A DNA stretch of 32,042 nucleotides from Synergistaceae bacterium (GCA_031269875.1 JAISYM010000128.1:1-32042), one strand, 5' to 3'; counted from the stretch's first letter, positions 8,146-16,608 are shown. Translations and numbers: made by a program. The notes: a model not told the origin generated them from the letters alone.

Positions 8146-9129
8146 TCAATAATTAACGTCCCCCAGCATATCGAGTTTTTTATACTTGTGTTCCGCGTTG
8201 ATATAGCGTATCGTGCCGCTCTTGGAGCGCATCACGAGCGACGAGGTCTTTATCGTGTCCCCGACGTACTTGACGCCGCCGAGCCAGTCGCCCTCCGTAA
8301 CACCGGTCGCGGCGAAGTAAACATTGTTGCTGGACACCAAATCATTCAGGTAAAGAACCTTGTCCAAATCCATGCCCTCGTCCCTGCACCGATTCGCCTC
8401 CTCGTCATTCCTGGGCCAGAGCTTGCACTGCATATTGCCTCCTACGCACTTGATGGCGCAGGCGGTTATGACGGCCTCCGGGGAACCTCCCACACCCACC
8501 ATAAGGTCGATCCCGGACCCCGCCTTGCAGGTAGCGAGCGCCCCTGCCACGTCGCCGTCCATAATGAGCCTGATGCGCGCGCTGACCTCCCTGATATCCC
8601 TTATTATTTTTTCATGCCTCGGTCTGTCCAGAACTATGACGGTGACATCTTCGAGGCGTTTTCCCAGTGCGTTCGCCACGGCGCGGATATTGTCCCCTAT
8701 AGGCGCGTTGATATCTATCACGTCCGCTGCCGCCGGTCCCGTCGCTATCTTGTCCATGTAGAAGATGTGCTTTGGGTTGAACATCGAGCCGCGCTCAGCG
8801 AAGGCCACAACGCTCACAGCGTTCGGAAGCCCCAAGGCGGTCAGCCGCGTCCCGTCTATCGGGTCAACCGCTATGTCGACCTTTGGCTCCCCGCCCAGCC
8901 CGAGCCTTTCGCCGTTAAAGAGCATGGGCGCCTCGTCCTTCTCACCCTCCCCTATAACGACTACCCCCTCCATCGAAACAGTGTTGAGCACATATCGCAT
9001 GGCATGAACAGCCGCTCCGTCCACGCCGTTTTTGTCCCCTCGTCCCATCCACCTGCTCGCCGACATCGCGGCGGCTTCCGTCGCGCGAACCATCTCGAGA
9101 GCGATATTTCTGTCCGGACTCTCCACCAA
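8146..9129 (-). CDS. glpX: Class II fructose-1,6-bisphosphatase
   Basis: The enzyme hydrolyses fructose 1,6-bisphosphate to fructose 6-phosphate, the committed step of gluconeogenesis. The 327-residue length is normal for GlpX. Metal- and phosphate-binding motifs are visible: GEGEKDEAP (60-68) and DPIDGT (89-94), with VGGSPEAVITACAIK and TGVTEGDWL later. The start is taken as TTG at 9129 because a strong GGGAGGGGG site lies about 8 bases upstream; the next codon is a GTG that could also serve. It lies 35 bases downstream of purB and in the same direction as pgi, which uses its product. Confidence 0.95.
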   Translation of the reverse strand: MVESPDRNIALEMVRATEAAAMSASRWMGRGDKNGVDGAAVHAMRYVLNTVSMEGVVVIGEGEKDEAPMLFNGERLGLGGEPKVDIAVDPIDGTRLTALGLPNAVSVVAFAERGSMFNPKHIFYMDKIATGPAAADVIDINAPIGDNIRAVANALGKRLEDVTVIVLDRPRHEKIIRDIREVSARIRLIMDGDVAGALATCKAGSGIDLMVGVGGSPEAVITACAIKCVGGNMQCKLWPRNDEEANRCRDEGMDLDKVLYLNDLVSSNNVYFAATGVTEGDWLGGVKYVGDTIKTSSLVMRSKSGTIRYINAEHKYKKLDMLGDVNY

Positions 9130-9164
9130 AACAACCCCCTCCCTCTTAGTTTTACCGAAGTATC

Positions 9165-10481
9165 TTATATCTTAAAACGCCCGAAGATATCATCCACGTA
9201 CCTGAAATAAAATTTCAGATTAAACAGCTCGTTCAGCCTCGCGTCCCCGTCCCCTTTGAACTCGGCAAGACGCGGGTGCGCCGCCAGCGTATCGCAAAGA
9301 GAAGGCCCGTTCTCGCCGCCCGTAACGCCCTCCCAGCAGCGCATAGCGCACTCCTGAACTATGGCGTAGGCGTCCTCCCTTGAAAAACCGTATTCAACCA
9401 ACGCCAGAAGCACGCGCCCGCTAAAGAGCAGCCCCCGTGTCATTTCGAGGTTCTTTTTCATTTGACCTTCGTTCACGACGAGCCCGTCTATTACCCTTTT
9501 CGCAATGTTCGTCATGTAGTGAGCCAAATGGAAAGCGTCCGGCCAGATAACGCGTTCGACGGACGAGTGGCTGATGTCCCTCTCGTGCCAGAGCGCTATA
9601 TCTTCGAGTGCGGCCGAGGAGAAGCCGCGCAGGAGCCGGGCAATGCCGCTCACGCGCTCTGAAAGTATAGGGTTCTTCTTATGCGGCATGGCGCTCGAAC
9701 CTTTTTGCCCCTTACCGAACGGCTCCAGCGCCTCCATAACCTCAGTCCTCTGCAGATGCCGTATCTCGACCGCGAGGCGCTCCAATCCGCTCGCGTAGAG
9801 CGCGAGCGTCATAATCACGCGAGCGTGCCTGTCGCGCTGTATAACCTGCGAGGAGACGCGATCGGGCTTCAGGCCCAAGGACTTCGCCACTGCCGCCTCT
9901 ATATGGGGCGGACAGTTCGCGTATGTCCCAACCGCTCCCGACAGCTTGCAGACCTTTATTTCTTCCCTGACCTGACTCAGGCGCTCTATGTCGCGCTCTA
10001 TCTCCGAGACGAAACCGAGGAGTTTGAGCCCGAAGGTCGTGGGTTCCGCGTGTATTCCGTGGGAGCGTCCGACGGTGGGCGTGTAACGGTATTTCCACGC
10101 ACGCTCCGCCAACGCTCCCCTGAGCCCGTCCGCCGCGTCGATTATGACGGTGAGTGCCTCCGAGAGGAGCAGAGACGCCGCGGTGTCAATCACATCGCTG
10201 CTTGTGAGGCCTAAGTGGACAAACCTCCCCGACGGCCCAATCTTTTCGGCGACGGAGCTGACGAACGCGATCATATCGTGCTGTGTCACCGCCTCTATCT
10301 CCGCTATCCTGCCGATATCGAACCCGGCCTTCTCCTCTATCCGCGCCATGTCCTCGGCCGGGATCGCGCCTTCCTCACTCCACGCCGAACAGACGGCGAG
10401 TTCGACTTGAAGCCACCTCTTGAACCTGTTTTCGTCGGACCAGATTTTTTTCATCTCTTCGGTGCAATATCTCTCGATCAT
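9165..10481 (-). CDS. purB: Adenylosuccinate lyase
   Basis: PurB removes fumarate from SAICAR and from adenylosuccinate in purine synthesis. The 438-residue protein carries the fumarase/aspartase superfamily signature GSSAMPHKKNP (261-271) with the catalytic serine, plus TSSD (93-96), TQHD (66-69) and the GRSHG catalytic histidine loop (138-142). The length fits the bacterial family. It is 41 bases downstream of a DUF4416 gene and 35 bases upstream of glpX in a leftward gene train. No other purine gene is present. Confidence 0.96.
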   Translation of the reverse strand: MIERYCTEEMKKIWSDENRFKRWLQVELAVCSAWSEEGAIPAEDMARIEEKAGFDIGRIAEIEAVTQHDMIAFVSSVAEKIGPSGRFVHLGLTSSDVIDTAASLLLSEALTVIIDAADGLRGALAERAWKYRYTPTVGRSHGIHAEPTTFGLKLLGFVSEIERDIERLSQVREEIKVCKLSGAVGTYANCPPHIEAAVAKSLGLKPDRVSSQVIQRDRHARVIMTLALYASGLERLAVEIRHLQRTEVMEALEPFGKGQKGSSAMPHKKNPILSERVSGIARLLRGFSSAALEDIALWHERDISHSSVERVIWPDAFHLAHYMTNIAKRVIDGLVVNEGQMKKNLEMTRGLLFSGRVLLALVEYGFSREDAYAIVQECAMRCWEGVTGGENGPSLCDTLAAHPRLAEFKGDGDARLNELFNLKFYFRYVDDIFGRFKI

Positions 10482-10522
10482 CTGCCAAAATCTCCTCTAT
10501 ATAACGTGAAGCACATATTGTC

Positions 10523-11074
10523 CTAAATCGAGCGGCGTCTCTGCTCCCTTATTTGTTTCAGCCAATCCTGCCGGACCGTTTCCAGAAAGGCGTCGTATAT
10601 CCCGCCCGCAAAATCGGGAAACGTGTAAGGGAAGCTCTCCCAGCCGGATTTTCTCCTGCACAGGGTCACCTCCGCGAAAATGCCTTCCCCTATATAAATC
10701 CTGTGAGCGTTGTCCTTCGTTGAGGCCAGCACAAGCCTGGCCCCGTCTATATAACCCGGGTCCGCGTTAATTCGCCGCGAAACGCCGGAATACCCTTCCG
10801 CACTGGACAATTCTAGCGCGACAGCGGCCTTTTTCCACCGTACCAGCTTCGGAACGGTCAAGCTCTCGAACGAAAAAAAACGCCTCGAAAGCTCACGCGA
10901 AATATCTCTGTAATAATCCGTGTAACAAAAGTCGAACGAAGCGCTCTCCCGCTCGATAGGGCCATAAATCCCGGTTAACCCCGCGCGCGCCCACTCCATC
11001 AACTCCGGTTCGCCGCTGGGGTACAGCAGCCCGCATATAAGTTTCACGAGCGGCGCGGCGGCATTATCTTTCAT
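10523..11074 (-). CDS. DUF4416 family protein
   Basis: This 183-residue protein has the family pattern of DUF4416: an N-terminal KLICGLLYPSGEPE segment, YGPIERES followed by FDFCYTDYY, FFSFESL, then INADPGYIDGARLVLASTKD, HRIYIGEGIFAEVTL and a PYTFPDF end motif. The function is unknown. The pattern of a conserved ASTKD, RIYIG and AEVTL suggests a compact enzyme-like fold but no reaction can be assigned. ATG 11074 overlaps the hemerythrin stop by 11 bases and is preferred over a TTG at 11095. The gene is coupled to hemerythrin upstream and lies just before purB. Confidence 0.72.
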   Translation of the reverse strand: MKDNAAAPLVKLICGLLYPSGEPELMEWARAGLTGIYGPIERESASFDFCYTDYYRDISRELSRRFFSFESLTVPKLVRWKKAAVALELSSAEGYSGVSRRINADPGYIDGARLVLASTKDNAHRIYIGEGIFAEVTLCRRKSGWESFPYTFPDFAGGIYDAFLETVRQDWLKQIREQRRRSI

Positions 11075-11477
11075 CTTCGAGCACGGAATGCACAATAGTC
11101 GACGCGAACTTGAAATCGTCCCCCTGTATGTGATTGAGAAGCCAGTTTACTATAGTCGTCGTAACCTTGCCGACAAGCTCTTCCGTGGGCCCTTCCGCAA
11201 GCAGCTGCTTTGTAAGTTCGCGGACGTCCTTTTTAAATTCCTCGTGATACCACCTGTGGCGCTCGAAATCGGAGTACTTGTAAAACCGCATTAATTTTTC
11301 CTCATCCGAAAAGTGTTTTATTATGTAGCTGTTTAAAAATTCAAGCGTGTTTCCCAATTCGTCGGCGCCCCCGTTGCAGGAGTCCAAAAGCCTGTTTACA
11401 GCCGCTATCAGTTGTTTGTGCTGAAAATCTACCTTGCTGTGGCCAGTTTCGAGGCTACTGTCCCATTCGTATGCCGT
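11064..11477 (-). CDS. Bacteriohemerythrin with a non-canonical (ACG) start
   Basis: Hemerythrins bind O2 at a di-iron site and serve anaerobes in oxygen sensing or storage. The frame contains the whole family signature: YEWDSSLETGH, VDFQHKQL, a helix with IIKHFSDEEKLM, then RHRWYHEEF and LLNHIQGDDF, giving the His/Asp/Glu iron ligands. The N-terminal part lies upstream of the first usable canonical start (TTG 11387). In that upstream stretch the frame has no ATG, GTG or TTG between a TGA (11484-11486) and the conserved Trp. An ACG at 11475-11477 is preceded by GAGGTG at 7-base spacing and gives 137 residues, the normal length. It overlaps the unknown upstream gene by 23 bases. A sequencing error or a recent start mutation is the alternative. 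Confidence 0.75.
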   Translation of the reverse strand, partial: TAYEWDSSLETGHSKVDFQHKQLIAAVNRLLDSCNGGADELGNTLEFLNSYIIKHFSDEEKLMRFYKYSDFERHRWYHEEFKKDVRELTKQLLAEGPTEELVGKVTTTIVNWLLNHIQGDDFKFASTIVHSVLEDER

Positions 11478-12426
11478 CTTTTTTCACCTCGCTCTCCGAG
11501 TCTTGCTCCGCGTCTTTCTTATGACTGCCGGTCCCTCCATTCTTGCCGCCGCGTTTACGAACGCTCTGTATTGGGTTTTCCGGCGGAGTCGGTTCATTTG
11601 GGGCGGCAGGGGAGGCCGATTCGATCGGAGGGCTTTCCTCGGGCCCGCTCCGTTCAGGCAGCAATATGGCAAGGCTGCCGATAAGTTCCCCCTCCCAGGA
11701 ACATGGGATGATCTCCGCCGCATCCCGCGGAGGTTCCGCCTGAGGAAAGACGCGCCTGACAGAAAGACCGTTCCTCTCCATTCTGCTGACGAACGCGTTT
11801 CCGATCGCGGCCCACCAGACCAGGTCCTCGACCATCTCGAAGTCGCCGGATACGTCCTCGATTAAAAAAGTTTCATCGTCGAGAGGCGAGAGGGAGAACG
11901 TCCTCTCCGTCCTCTTTTCCTTTATGACAATGATCTTTTCTTCCTTTATTTTCTCCTGCTGTCCGGCAATGGCCTTTACGCCGCCCGGAATGAGCGCCAG
12001 CGCGGCGTCGTTGAGCGATATTCCGCCGCCCTTCATGTGAAGGAGCGGCAGAGGAACACCCCACCACTTTGGGAGCAGTATCATGGCCTCCTGAATCTTA
12101 ATCTCCCTGTATTTCTGGAATGTCGTCCCGTAAAGCTCATCGTTTGAAAAGACGATCAGGGAGGAATCCGGCGGCACGTCCTCCATACCCATCTTGGCTG
12201 AAATCGGCTCAGTCAGGGCAAGGCTCAGCATATCCTCCACAGTGGCGCTCTCCCTGCCCTGTTCCAAGAGCGCTACGAGCTGATCCTTGTGGAGCAGGCG
12301 CTCGTCCTTGCCGATTGCGACCATGATATAGTCCGATCCGTAAAAGTAGAGCGCGCGCAATATCTGCTGCACAGTCGAGCTGAGATTGAGCATATCCTTT
12401 CTGACCTCGGCGTTAGCGGACATCAT
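11455..12426 (-). CDS. Unrecognised 323-residue protein with a disordered tail
   Basis: I do not recognise this protein. Residues 1-70 (ALYFYGSDYIMVAIGKDERL and the following helix) have the spacing of a degenerate CBS-type or small sensory module, but this is weak. Residues about 190-255 look like an alpha/beta sensory domain ending in SLAILL. The last 70 residues are low-complexity, rich in Pro, Ser, Glu and then Lys/Gly, and probably disordered. There is no signal peptide or membrane segment. Its ATG overlaps the ftsY stop by 14 bases, and its 3' end overlaps the hemerythrin frame, so it is part of the same transcript. The long coding frame with GC-rich codon use like its neighbours supports a real gene. 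Confidence 0.6.
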   Translation of the reverse strand: MMSANAEVRKDMLNLSSTVQQILRALYFYGSDYIMVAIGKDERLLHKDQLVALLEQGRESATVEDMLSLALTEPISAKMGMEDVPPDSSLIVFSNDELYGTTFQKYREIKIQEAMILLPKWWGVPLPLLHMKGGGISLNDAALALIPGGVKAIAGQQEKIKEEKIIVIKEKRTERTFSLSPLDDETFLIEDVSGDFEMVEDLVWWAAIGNAFVSRMERNGLSVRRVFPQAEPPRDAAEIIPCSWEGELIGSLAILLPERSGPEESPPIESASPAAPNEPTPPENPIQSVRKRGGKNGGTGSHKKDAEQDSESEVKKDGIRMGQ

Positions 12427-13351
12427 CGGTCACCTCCATATCGAGCAGGGCCGCCGCAAAACCCCTGGGCGAAAACGGCTCGAGGTCGTCTATGCCCTCT
12501 CCCAGGCCGATGTATCTTATCGGAAGGCGAAGCTTCTGAGCAATGCTGATTACAATACCGCCCTTCGCTGTGTTGTCGAACTTAGTCAATATTACCCCTG
12601 AGAGCCCCGCGACCTTGTTAAAGGCCTCCGCCTGGGCAAAACCGTTCTGTCCCATCACGGAATCCAGCACGAGCAGCGACTCGGCGGGGCCGTTTGGAAG
12701 CTCCCTCGCGGTCACCCTGCGGACTTTCGCGAGCTCCTCCATGAGATTGGATTTCGTGTGGAGCCTGCCGGCGGTATCCGCTATCACGACGTTAACGCCG
12801 GACGCCTTCGCCGCCTGGATGGCGTCGAAAACGACGGCGGCCGAATCGCCGCCCTGGCTGGAAGCGATCACGCGAACGCCCGCCCGGTCTCCCCAGACCT
12901 TGAGCTGCTCTATAGCGGCCGCCCTGAACGTATCCGCCGCGGCCAAGATGACCGAACGGCCCTCCCTCAAAAAAATGGAGGCGAGTTTTCCCGCGGTCGT
13001 CGTCTTTCCGCTGCCATTCACCCCGACTAAGAGGATCACTGAAGGAGACGCCGATACGTCTAGAGGCGCGCCCATACCGCCAACCTCCTCCAATTTCCGG
13101 ACGAGCAGGTCGGCGAAAGCGGACTTCAGCTCGGCGGTGTGAGCTATGCGCCCGCTTGTGGCTGTTTCACGCAGGTCGGCAATCAGAGACTCCGCCGTAT
13201 CGACGCCGACGTCCCCTAAGATGAGCTGCTCCTCCAACTCCTCCCAGAACTCATCGGTGATAGGGCTGTCTGAAAAGAGATTGGAGACACCCTGCGACCA
13301 TTTATTCGTAACATTTTTTATTTTGGAGATAAAACCGTCAAAAATGCCCAT
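12413..13351 (-). CDS. ftsY: Signal recognition particle receptor FtsY
   Basis: FtsY is the SRP receptor GTPase that docks ribosome-SRP complexes at the membrane for co-translational insertion. The 312-residue protein lacks the long acidic A domain of E. coli FtsY and starts almost directly with the N domain, as in many Gram-positive-type bacteria. The G domain has a P-loop GVNGSGKTTT (110-119), DTFRAAAIEQL, DTAGR (192-196) and TKFD (256-259; TKLD is the usual form), then GLGEGIDDLEPF. It lies between ricT and an unknown gene, overlapping the latter by 14 bases. Confidence 0.96.
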   Translation of the reverse strand: MGIFDGFISKIKNVTNKWSQGVSNLFSDSPITDEFWEELEEQLILGDVGVDTAESLIADLRETATSGRIAHTAELKSAFADLLVRKLEEVGGMGAPLDVSASPSVILLVGVNGSGKTTTAGKLASIFLREGRSVILAAADTFRAAAIEQLKVWGDRAGVRVIASSQGGDSAAVVFDAIQAAKASGVNVVIADTAGRLHTKSNLMEELAKVRRVTARELPNGPAESLLVLDSVMGQNGFAQAEAFNKVAGLSGVILTKFDNTAKGGIVISIAQKLRLPIRYIGLGEGIDDLEPFSPRGFAAALLDMEVTDDVR

Positions 13352-13372
13352 TATACGCCTCTTCCCTTTTAT

Positions 13373-14740
13373 TTATCCTTCCTTTATCACCGGGCGTTTC
13401 GGACGCCTGCGCCTCGAACGCTTGACGGCGTCGCCCGCGCCCGCGGCGCTCTGCGCCGGCTTTTCAACCTTTTCATCCCGCTCCGTCTTTGCCGGCTTGC
13501 TTCTCGCGCGCTCACGCAATGCAGCCGGGAGCGCTTCAGGGGTCTTCTCCCCGTCCTGAAGCGGAGTGGCAAGGGTGACGCCGTCCCGCGACGGTCTCCT
13601 CCCGGCGCGATGACTCCTTCTGCGATTCGGCCTTTTTTTGGCCTCTTTTTTCGCGGAGTCGACGTAATCATCCATCGGTTGCGCTTTTCTGGGATCCGGC
13701 GCGTCCGCGCGGCGAGGGGTAATCTCAGGGACCGGTTGCTTATGGGGACACGACACCTCTCCGTTTCCGCAGATTCCAGACCGGGAATGACAGAAGGAGC
13801 AGTCTTTCGTGAACTTCACAATCGGCGTATCTTCCTCCGTCACCGGCGCCTCCCACTCCTCGCCGTTCATAACGGCCTGTTTAAAATCGGCAAAGAGCTC
13901 CCTCGGAACCGTGATATCGCCTCCTGAGGGCTTGTGACAGCGGACAGCGTTTCTCGCTATATCCATAGACAAAACGATATAGCTGCCGTTCGGCGTCTTT
14001 ATCTTGCTGCCCGGACCCGGCAGCCCGACCCACATCTCCTTGTATACCTTATGTTCGAACGACATACAGCACATGAGGCGGCCGCAGATTCCGGAAATTT
14101 TGGACGGATTGAGCGCGATGTTCTGCTCCTTCACCATCTTAATGCCGATGGGGGCGAATTGGTTGAGCCAGTAGCTGCAGCAGCACGGAAGCCCGCAGAA
14201 CGATATTCCCTGTATAATGCGCGCCTCGTCGCGCACGCCCATCTGACGAAGTTCTATGCGCGTGCGAAAACGCCTCGCCAAGTCCCTCACCAGTGTGCGG
14301 AAATCCACCCTCTGTTCCGCGGTGAAATAAAAGAACAGCTTTTTCCCATCGAGCAGCATCTCGTCGTCTATGAGCTTTATAGAGAGCTTATGCCACTCCA
14401 CAAGCTCGTGGGCGATGCGCAGATTCTCGCTCTCCTTTTCCGTTTGAGCTTCGTGATTGGCAATATCCTCCTCCGACGGCTGGCGCAGAAAATCCAGATC
14501 CGTCACGACCGGGTCGCCGCCGCGCACTTGACCCTCGCCATGCTCCGATATGGTGCGAAGGTTCCGGTACTCGTTCTCCTGCTCACTGTTTATAGGGCCG
14601 ACGATCTCGGCGAGTTCCTCCCCACGGTGGGAGCAGACGACGATCAGACCGTCCTTCTTTATGGAATCGCGATTTTCGTCGTTTAATTTTACTATTCCAA
14701 GAAACCTAGGCTTCCCGTAGGTCGCCAAATAATTTTTCAT
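13373..14740 (-). CDS. ricT: PSP1-domain protein, RicT/YaaT-like, with extra Cys cluster and basic tail
   Basis: RicT (YaaT) of Bacillus is part of an Fe-S complex that affects RNA processing and developmental phosphorelays. The PSP1 core (residues about 100-290) includes FYFTAEQRVDFR, RIELRQMGVRDEA and the cysteine motifs CGLPCCC (182-188) and CGRLMCC (219-225). A second Cys set (C314, C317, C324, C331) follows the core, and the last 120 residues form a Lys/Arg/Pro-rich tail that is probably disordered and may bind RNA. The 455-residue length is well above the roughly 275 of Bacillus YaaT. GGAAGGAG precedes ATG 14740. The start lies 35 bases inside the end of holB. The tmk-yaaR-holB-ricT order matches Bacillus. 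Confidence 0.88.
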   Translation of the reverse strand: MKNYLATYGKPRFLGIVKLNDENRDSIKKDGLIVVCSHRGEELAEIVGPINSEQENEYRNLRTISEHGEGQVRGGDPVVTDLDFLRQPSEEDIANHEAQTEKESENLRIAHELVEWHKLSIKLIDDEMLLDGKKLFFYFTAEQRVDFRTLVRDLARRFRTRIELRQMGVRDEARIIQGISFCGLPCCCSYWLNQFAPIGIKMVKEQNIALNPSKISGICGRLMCCMSFEHKVYKEMWVGLPGPGSKIKTPNGSYIVLSMDIARNAVRCHKPSGGDITVPRELFADFKQAVMNGEEWEAPVTEEDTPIVKFTKDCSFCHSRSGICGNGEVSCPHKQPVPEITPRRADAPDPRKAQPMDDYVDSAKKEAKKRPNRRRSHRAGRRPSRDGVTLATPLQDGEKTPEALPAALRERARSKPAKTERDEKVEKPAQSAAGAGDAVKRSRRRRPKRPVIKEG

Positions 14741-15497
14741 CGTTTACTCCTTCCATCAGCACCGCAAAGAGCGCGTCCTGAGCCATAGATACAGGAAAGT
14801 GTCTCTTTTTCGCGAGGAAAACGGCGTTTTCGAGAGAGGCCGCGAGTCTCCACTCGCCTCTCCCGCAAAGGTCGAGCGCCCACGCCAGAACCTCGGCGGT
14901 AATATCGTCCAGCGAGCTTTTCCTGGTGTTCCCGAGCCATTCAGCCCACTCCTCAGGACATCTGGGAGGGAATGCCGGCCTGACAGTAACCTGCTCTTTG
15001 CGTTCACCCAGGCCGAACATCCATACGCGGCTGCGGATCGTTGGAATAAACTCGTCCCGCTCCGCCATGAATAAAATCCTGCTTCCCGCCGGGGGCTCCT
15101 CGGTTATCTTGAGCAGCGAGTTCGCCGCCGGCAGAGAGAGACAGTCGGCGGAGGGAATAACCCCAAGGCGGCCCGGAGAGACAACCGGTTTGAGCGACAT
15201 CAGCCATTGAAAATCAAGGCAGTCGGCAATCCCCGGCGGCTCTCCCAATTTCCCCGCGACTATCATATCCGGATGACCGCTTTGCGTCCAAGCGGCGCAG
15301 GAAGCGCAGCCATCGTCACCCGTTCCGGAAAAACATAGAACCAGACGCGCGAAACGATTGATGAAATCATCCCACACCTCCGCCGGAACGACGGCCGCGA
15401 GCGACTGCGGCGCGCCTCCGCACGCCAGCATGCCTTCGAGCTTCCGCCACTCGGCGCTTGCTGTCCAGCCGTTCAGAAGAGGAGAGATATCAGGCAT
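14706..15497 (-). CDS. holB: DNA polymerase III delta-prime-like subunit
   Basis: Delta-prime is the stator subunit of the sliding-clamp loader. The 263-residue protein is short and has no P-loop, as expected for delta-prime. Clamp-loader signatures are present: NSLLKITEEPPAGSRILF (the usual NALLKxLEEPP) and TIRSRVW. The zinc-knuckle region has C55, C64 and C67, but the fourth Cys of the classical motif appears to be Trp70, followed by GHPD. Zinc binding may be lost or altered. The N-terminal part is shorter than in E. coli HolB. It overlaps yaaR by 25 bases upstream and ricT by 35 bases downstream, which suggests tight translational coupling. Confidence 0.82.
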   Translation of the reverse strand: MPDISPLLNGWTASAEWRKLEGMLACGGAPQSLAAVVPAEVWDDFINRFARLVLCFSGTGDDGCASCAAWTQSGHPDMIVAGKLGEPPGIADCLDFQWLMSLKPVVSPGRLGVIPSADCLSLPAANSLLKITEEPPAGSRILFMAERDEFIPTIRSRVWMFGLGERKEQVTVRPAFPPRCPEEWAEWLGNTRKSSLDDITAEVLAWALDLCGRGEWRLAASLENAVFLAKKRHFPVSMAQDALFAVLMEGVNDEKLFGDLREA

Positions 15498-15916
15498 CCC
15501 TTTATCTCCTCCATCAGTGAGAGCATACGCGTCCTGCCACCCTCGCGCAGGAGAGCGTCGTCCATTTCGTCCAGCGCATCTTCAGTTCGCTCTATTACGA
15601 CAAACATCGAGCGCTCCGTGCGCCTCCACTTGAAATCCCGCTTAATGCGCATCCCGCCGCGAACCTTCTCCAGAGCCATTCGAACGAGCTCGCGGTAGCG
15701 AGACAGGAGCGCCGTGGTAGGAAAACGCGAGAGCTGAAGGCCTACGGACTCCAGTTCGTCGATCAACATGCGCGACTCCATGTCGTCCGCGACTTCGGCG
15801 AACGTCTCACTCAACTGGGATACGCCGCTTACCGCTCTGTTTGCTCCGCCCTTGCCTCCGCCGGAGAGAAACGCCGTTTCGCCGGTCTTGGCTTTCGGAA
15901 TGCCGGATGTTTTCAC
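15473..15916 (-). CDS. yaaR: YaaR (DUF327) family protein
   Basis: This 147-residue protein has the DUF327 pattern: a flexible Gly-rich N terminus, then a helical body with LIDELESVGLQLSRFPTTALLSRYRELVRMAL and the end segment LLREGGRTRMLSLMEEIKGCLISLLF. The biochemical function is unknown. The gene is conserved between tmk and holB in Bacillus and many other bacteria, which matches the arrangement here. The GTG start overlaps the tmk stop (GTGA arrangement). Confidence 0.85.
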   Translation of the reverse strand: MKTSGIPKAKTGETAFLSGGGKGGANRAVSGVSQLSETFAEVADDMESRMLIDELESVGLQLSRFPTTALLSRYRELVRMALEKVRGGMRIKRDFKWRRTERSMFVVIERTEDALDEMDDALLREGGRTRMLSLMEEIKGCLISLLF

Positions 15917-16545
15917 TCTGACCTCACCGCGAGCATCGACAAAATTTCGGCCTCGATATCGCGGAACACGAGATCTTCATCGCGCGAAGCGTCGATCTCC
16001 ACCCATTTGCCTGACCACGAGGCCATCGTCCTCTTGTATCCGGCGCTGACGCTCTTGTAATATTCGAGCCCGCGGCCGTCAAAACGATCCTTTATGCCTC
16101 GCTTGGCAAGGCGCCGTGACGCGATATCGGGAGACACGTCCAGAAAAAACACGGCGTCAGGGACGGGCAGCCCGATCATATCTCCGAGGCGAGATGCGTA
16201 CTCCGCGGTTTCGCTGTCTATAGCCGGATTGCTGAAGATCTGATAGGCCAGGGTGGAGGGGGTATAGCGATCGGACAGGACTATCTTGCCGGCGGAAAGA
16301 GCCGGCCTGATCACGCGTTCAACATGTTCGCACCTGTCGAGCATAAAGAAAAAGAACTCTCCCCACAGGCTCGCGAGTCCGCCGTCCAGGACAAATTTTC
16401 GCGCGGCGGCGGCGCCTTCCCAACCGCCCGGTTCGCGAGTACGAACCAATTCATCTCGCCCGCTCTTGCTCTTTAACATTCCTTCAAGGCGATCGGTCTG
16501 TGTCGTCTTACCGCTTCCGTCGATACCCTCAAGTACAAAAAACAT
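15913..16545 (-). CDS. tmk: Thymidylate kinase
   Basis: Tmk phosphorylates dTMP to dTDP. The 210-residue protein carries the P-loop EGIDGSGKTTQ (6-16), an R-T-R-E-P-G-G motif, DRYTPSTLAYQ for dTMP binding and a LID region with RLAKRGIKDRFDG. GGAGG lies about 10 bases upstream of ATG 16545. It is the first gene of the long leftward train and has its own promoter in the gap shared with hisH. The gene order tmk-yaaR-holB-ricT is a known conserved cluster. Confidence 0.95.
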   Translation of the reverse strand: MFFVLEGIDGSGKTTQTDRLEGMLKSKSGRDELVRTREPGGWEGAAAARKFVLDGGLASLWGEFFFFMLDRCEHVERVIRPALSAGKIVLSDRYTPSTLAYQIFSNPAIDSETAEYASRLGDMIGLPVPDAVFFLDVSPDIASRRLAKRGIKDRFDGRGLEYYKSVSAGYKRTMASWSGKWVEIDASRDEDLVFRDIEAEILSMLAVRSE

Positions 16546-16578
16546 TCATCAACAGCCTCCGCTTGAACATCTGTACAC

Positions 16579-16608
16579 ATTATAACTGTTCCTCATTTGT
16601 GCTACAAT
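16579..16608. promoter_or_regulatory. Overlapping bidirectional promoter of tmk and hisH
   Basis: Leftward: TTGTAG (minus strand, 16602-16607), 17 bases, TATAAT (16579-16584), reading into tmk. Rightward: TTATAA (16580-16585), 17 bases, TACAAT (16603-16608) preceded by TG-n as an extended -10, reading into hisHF. Each -10 sits on the other strand's -35, so the same 30 bp can serve both directions. The elements are seen; activity is inferred. Confidence 0.6.

Noticed and set aside
8125-9210. Long open frame on the plus strand opposite glpX (361 codons)
   Set aside because: It mirrors the GC-rich codons of glpX, has no recognisable domain and no good ribosome site. The glpX frame has full motif support.
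13934-14686. Plus-strand open frame of 250 codons opposite ricT
   Set aside because: It is antisense to a well-supported gene and its translation shows no family pattern.
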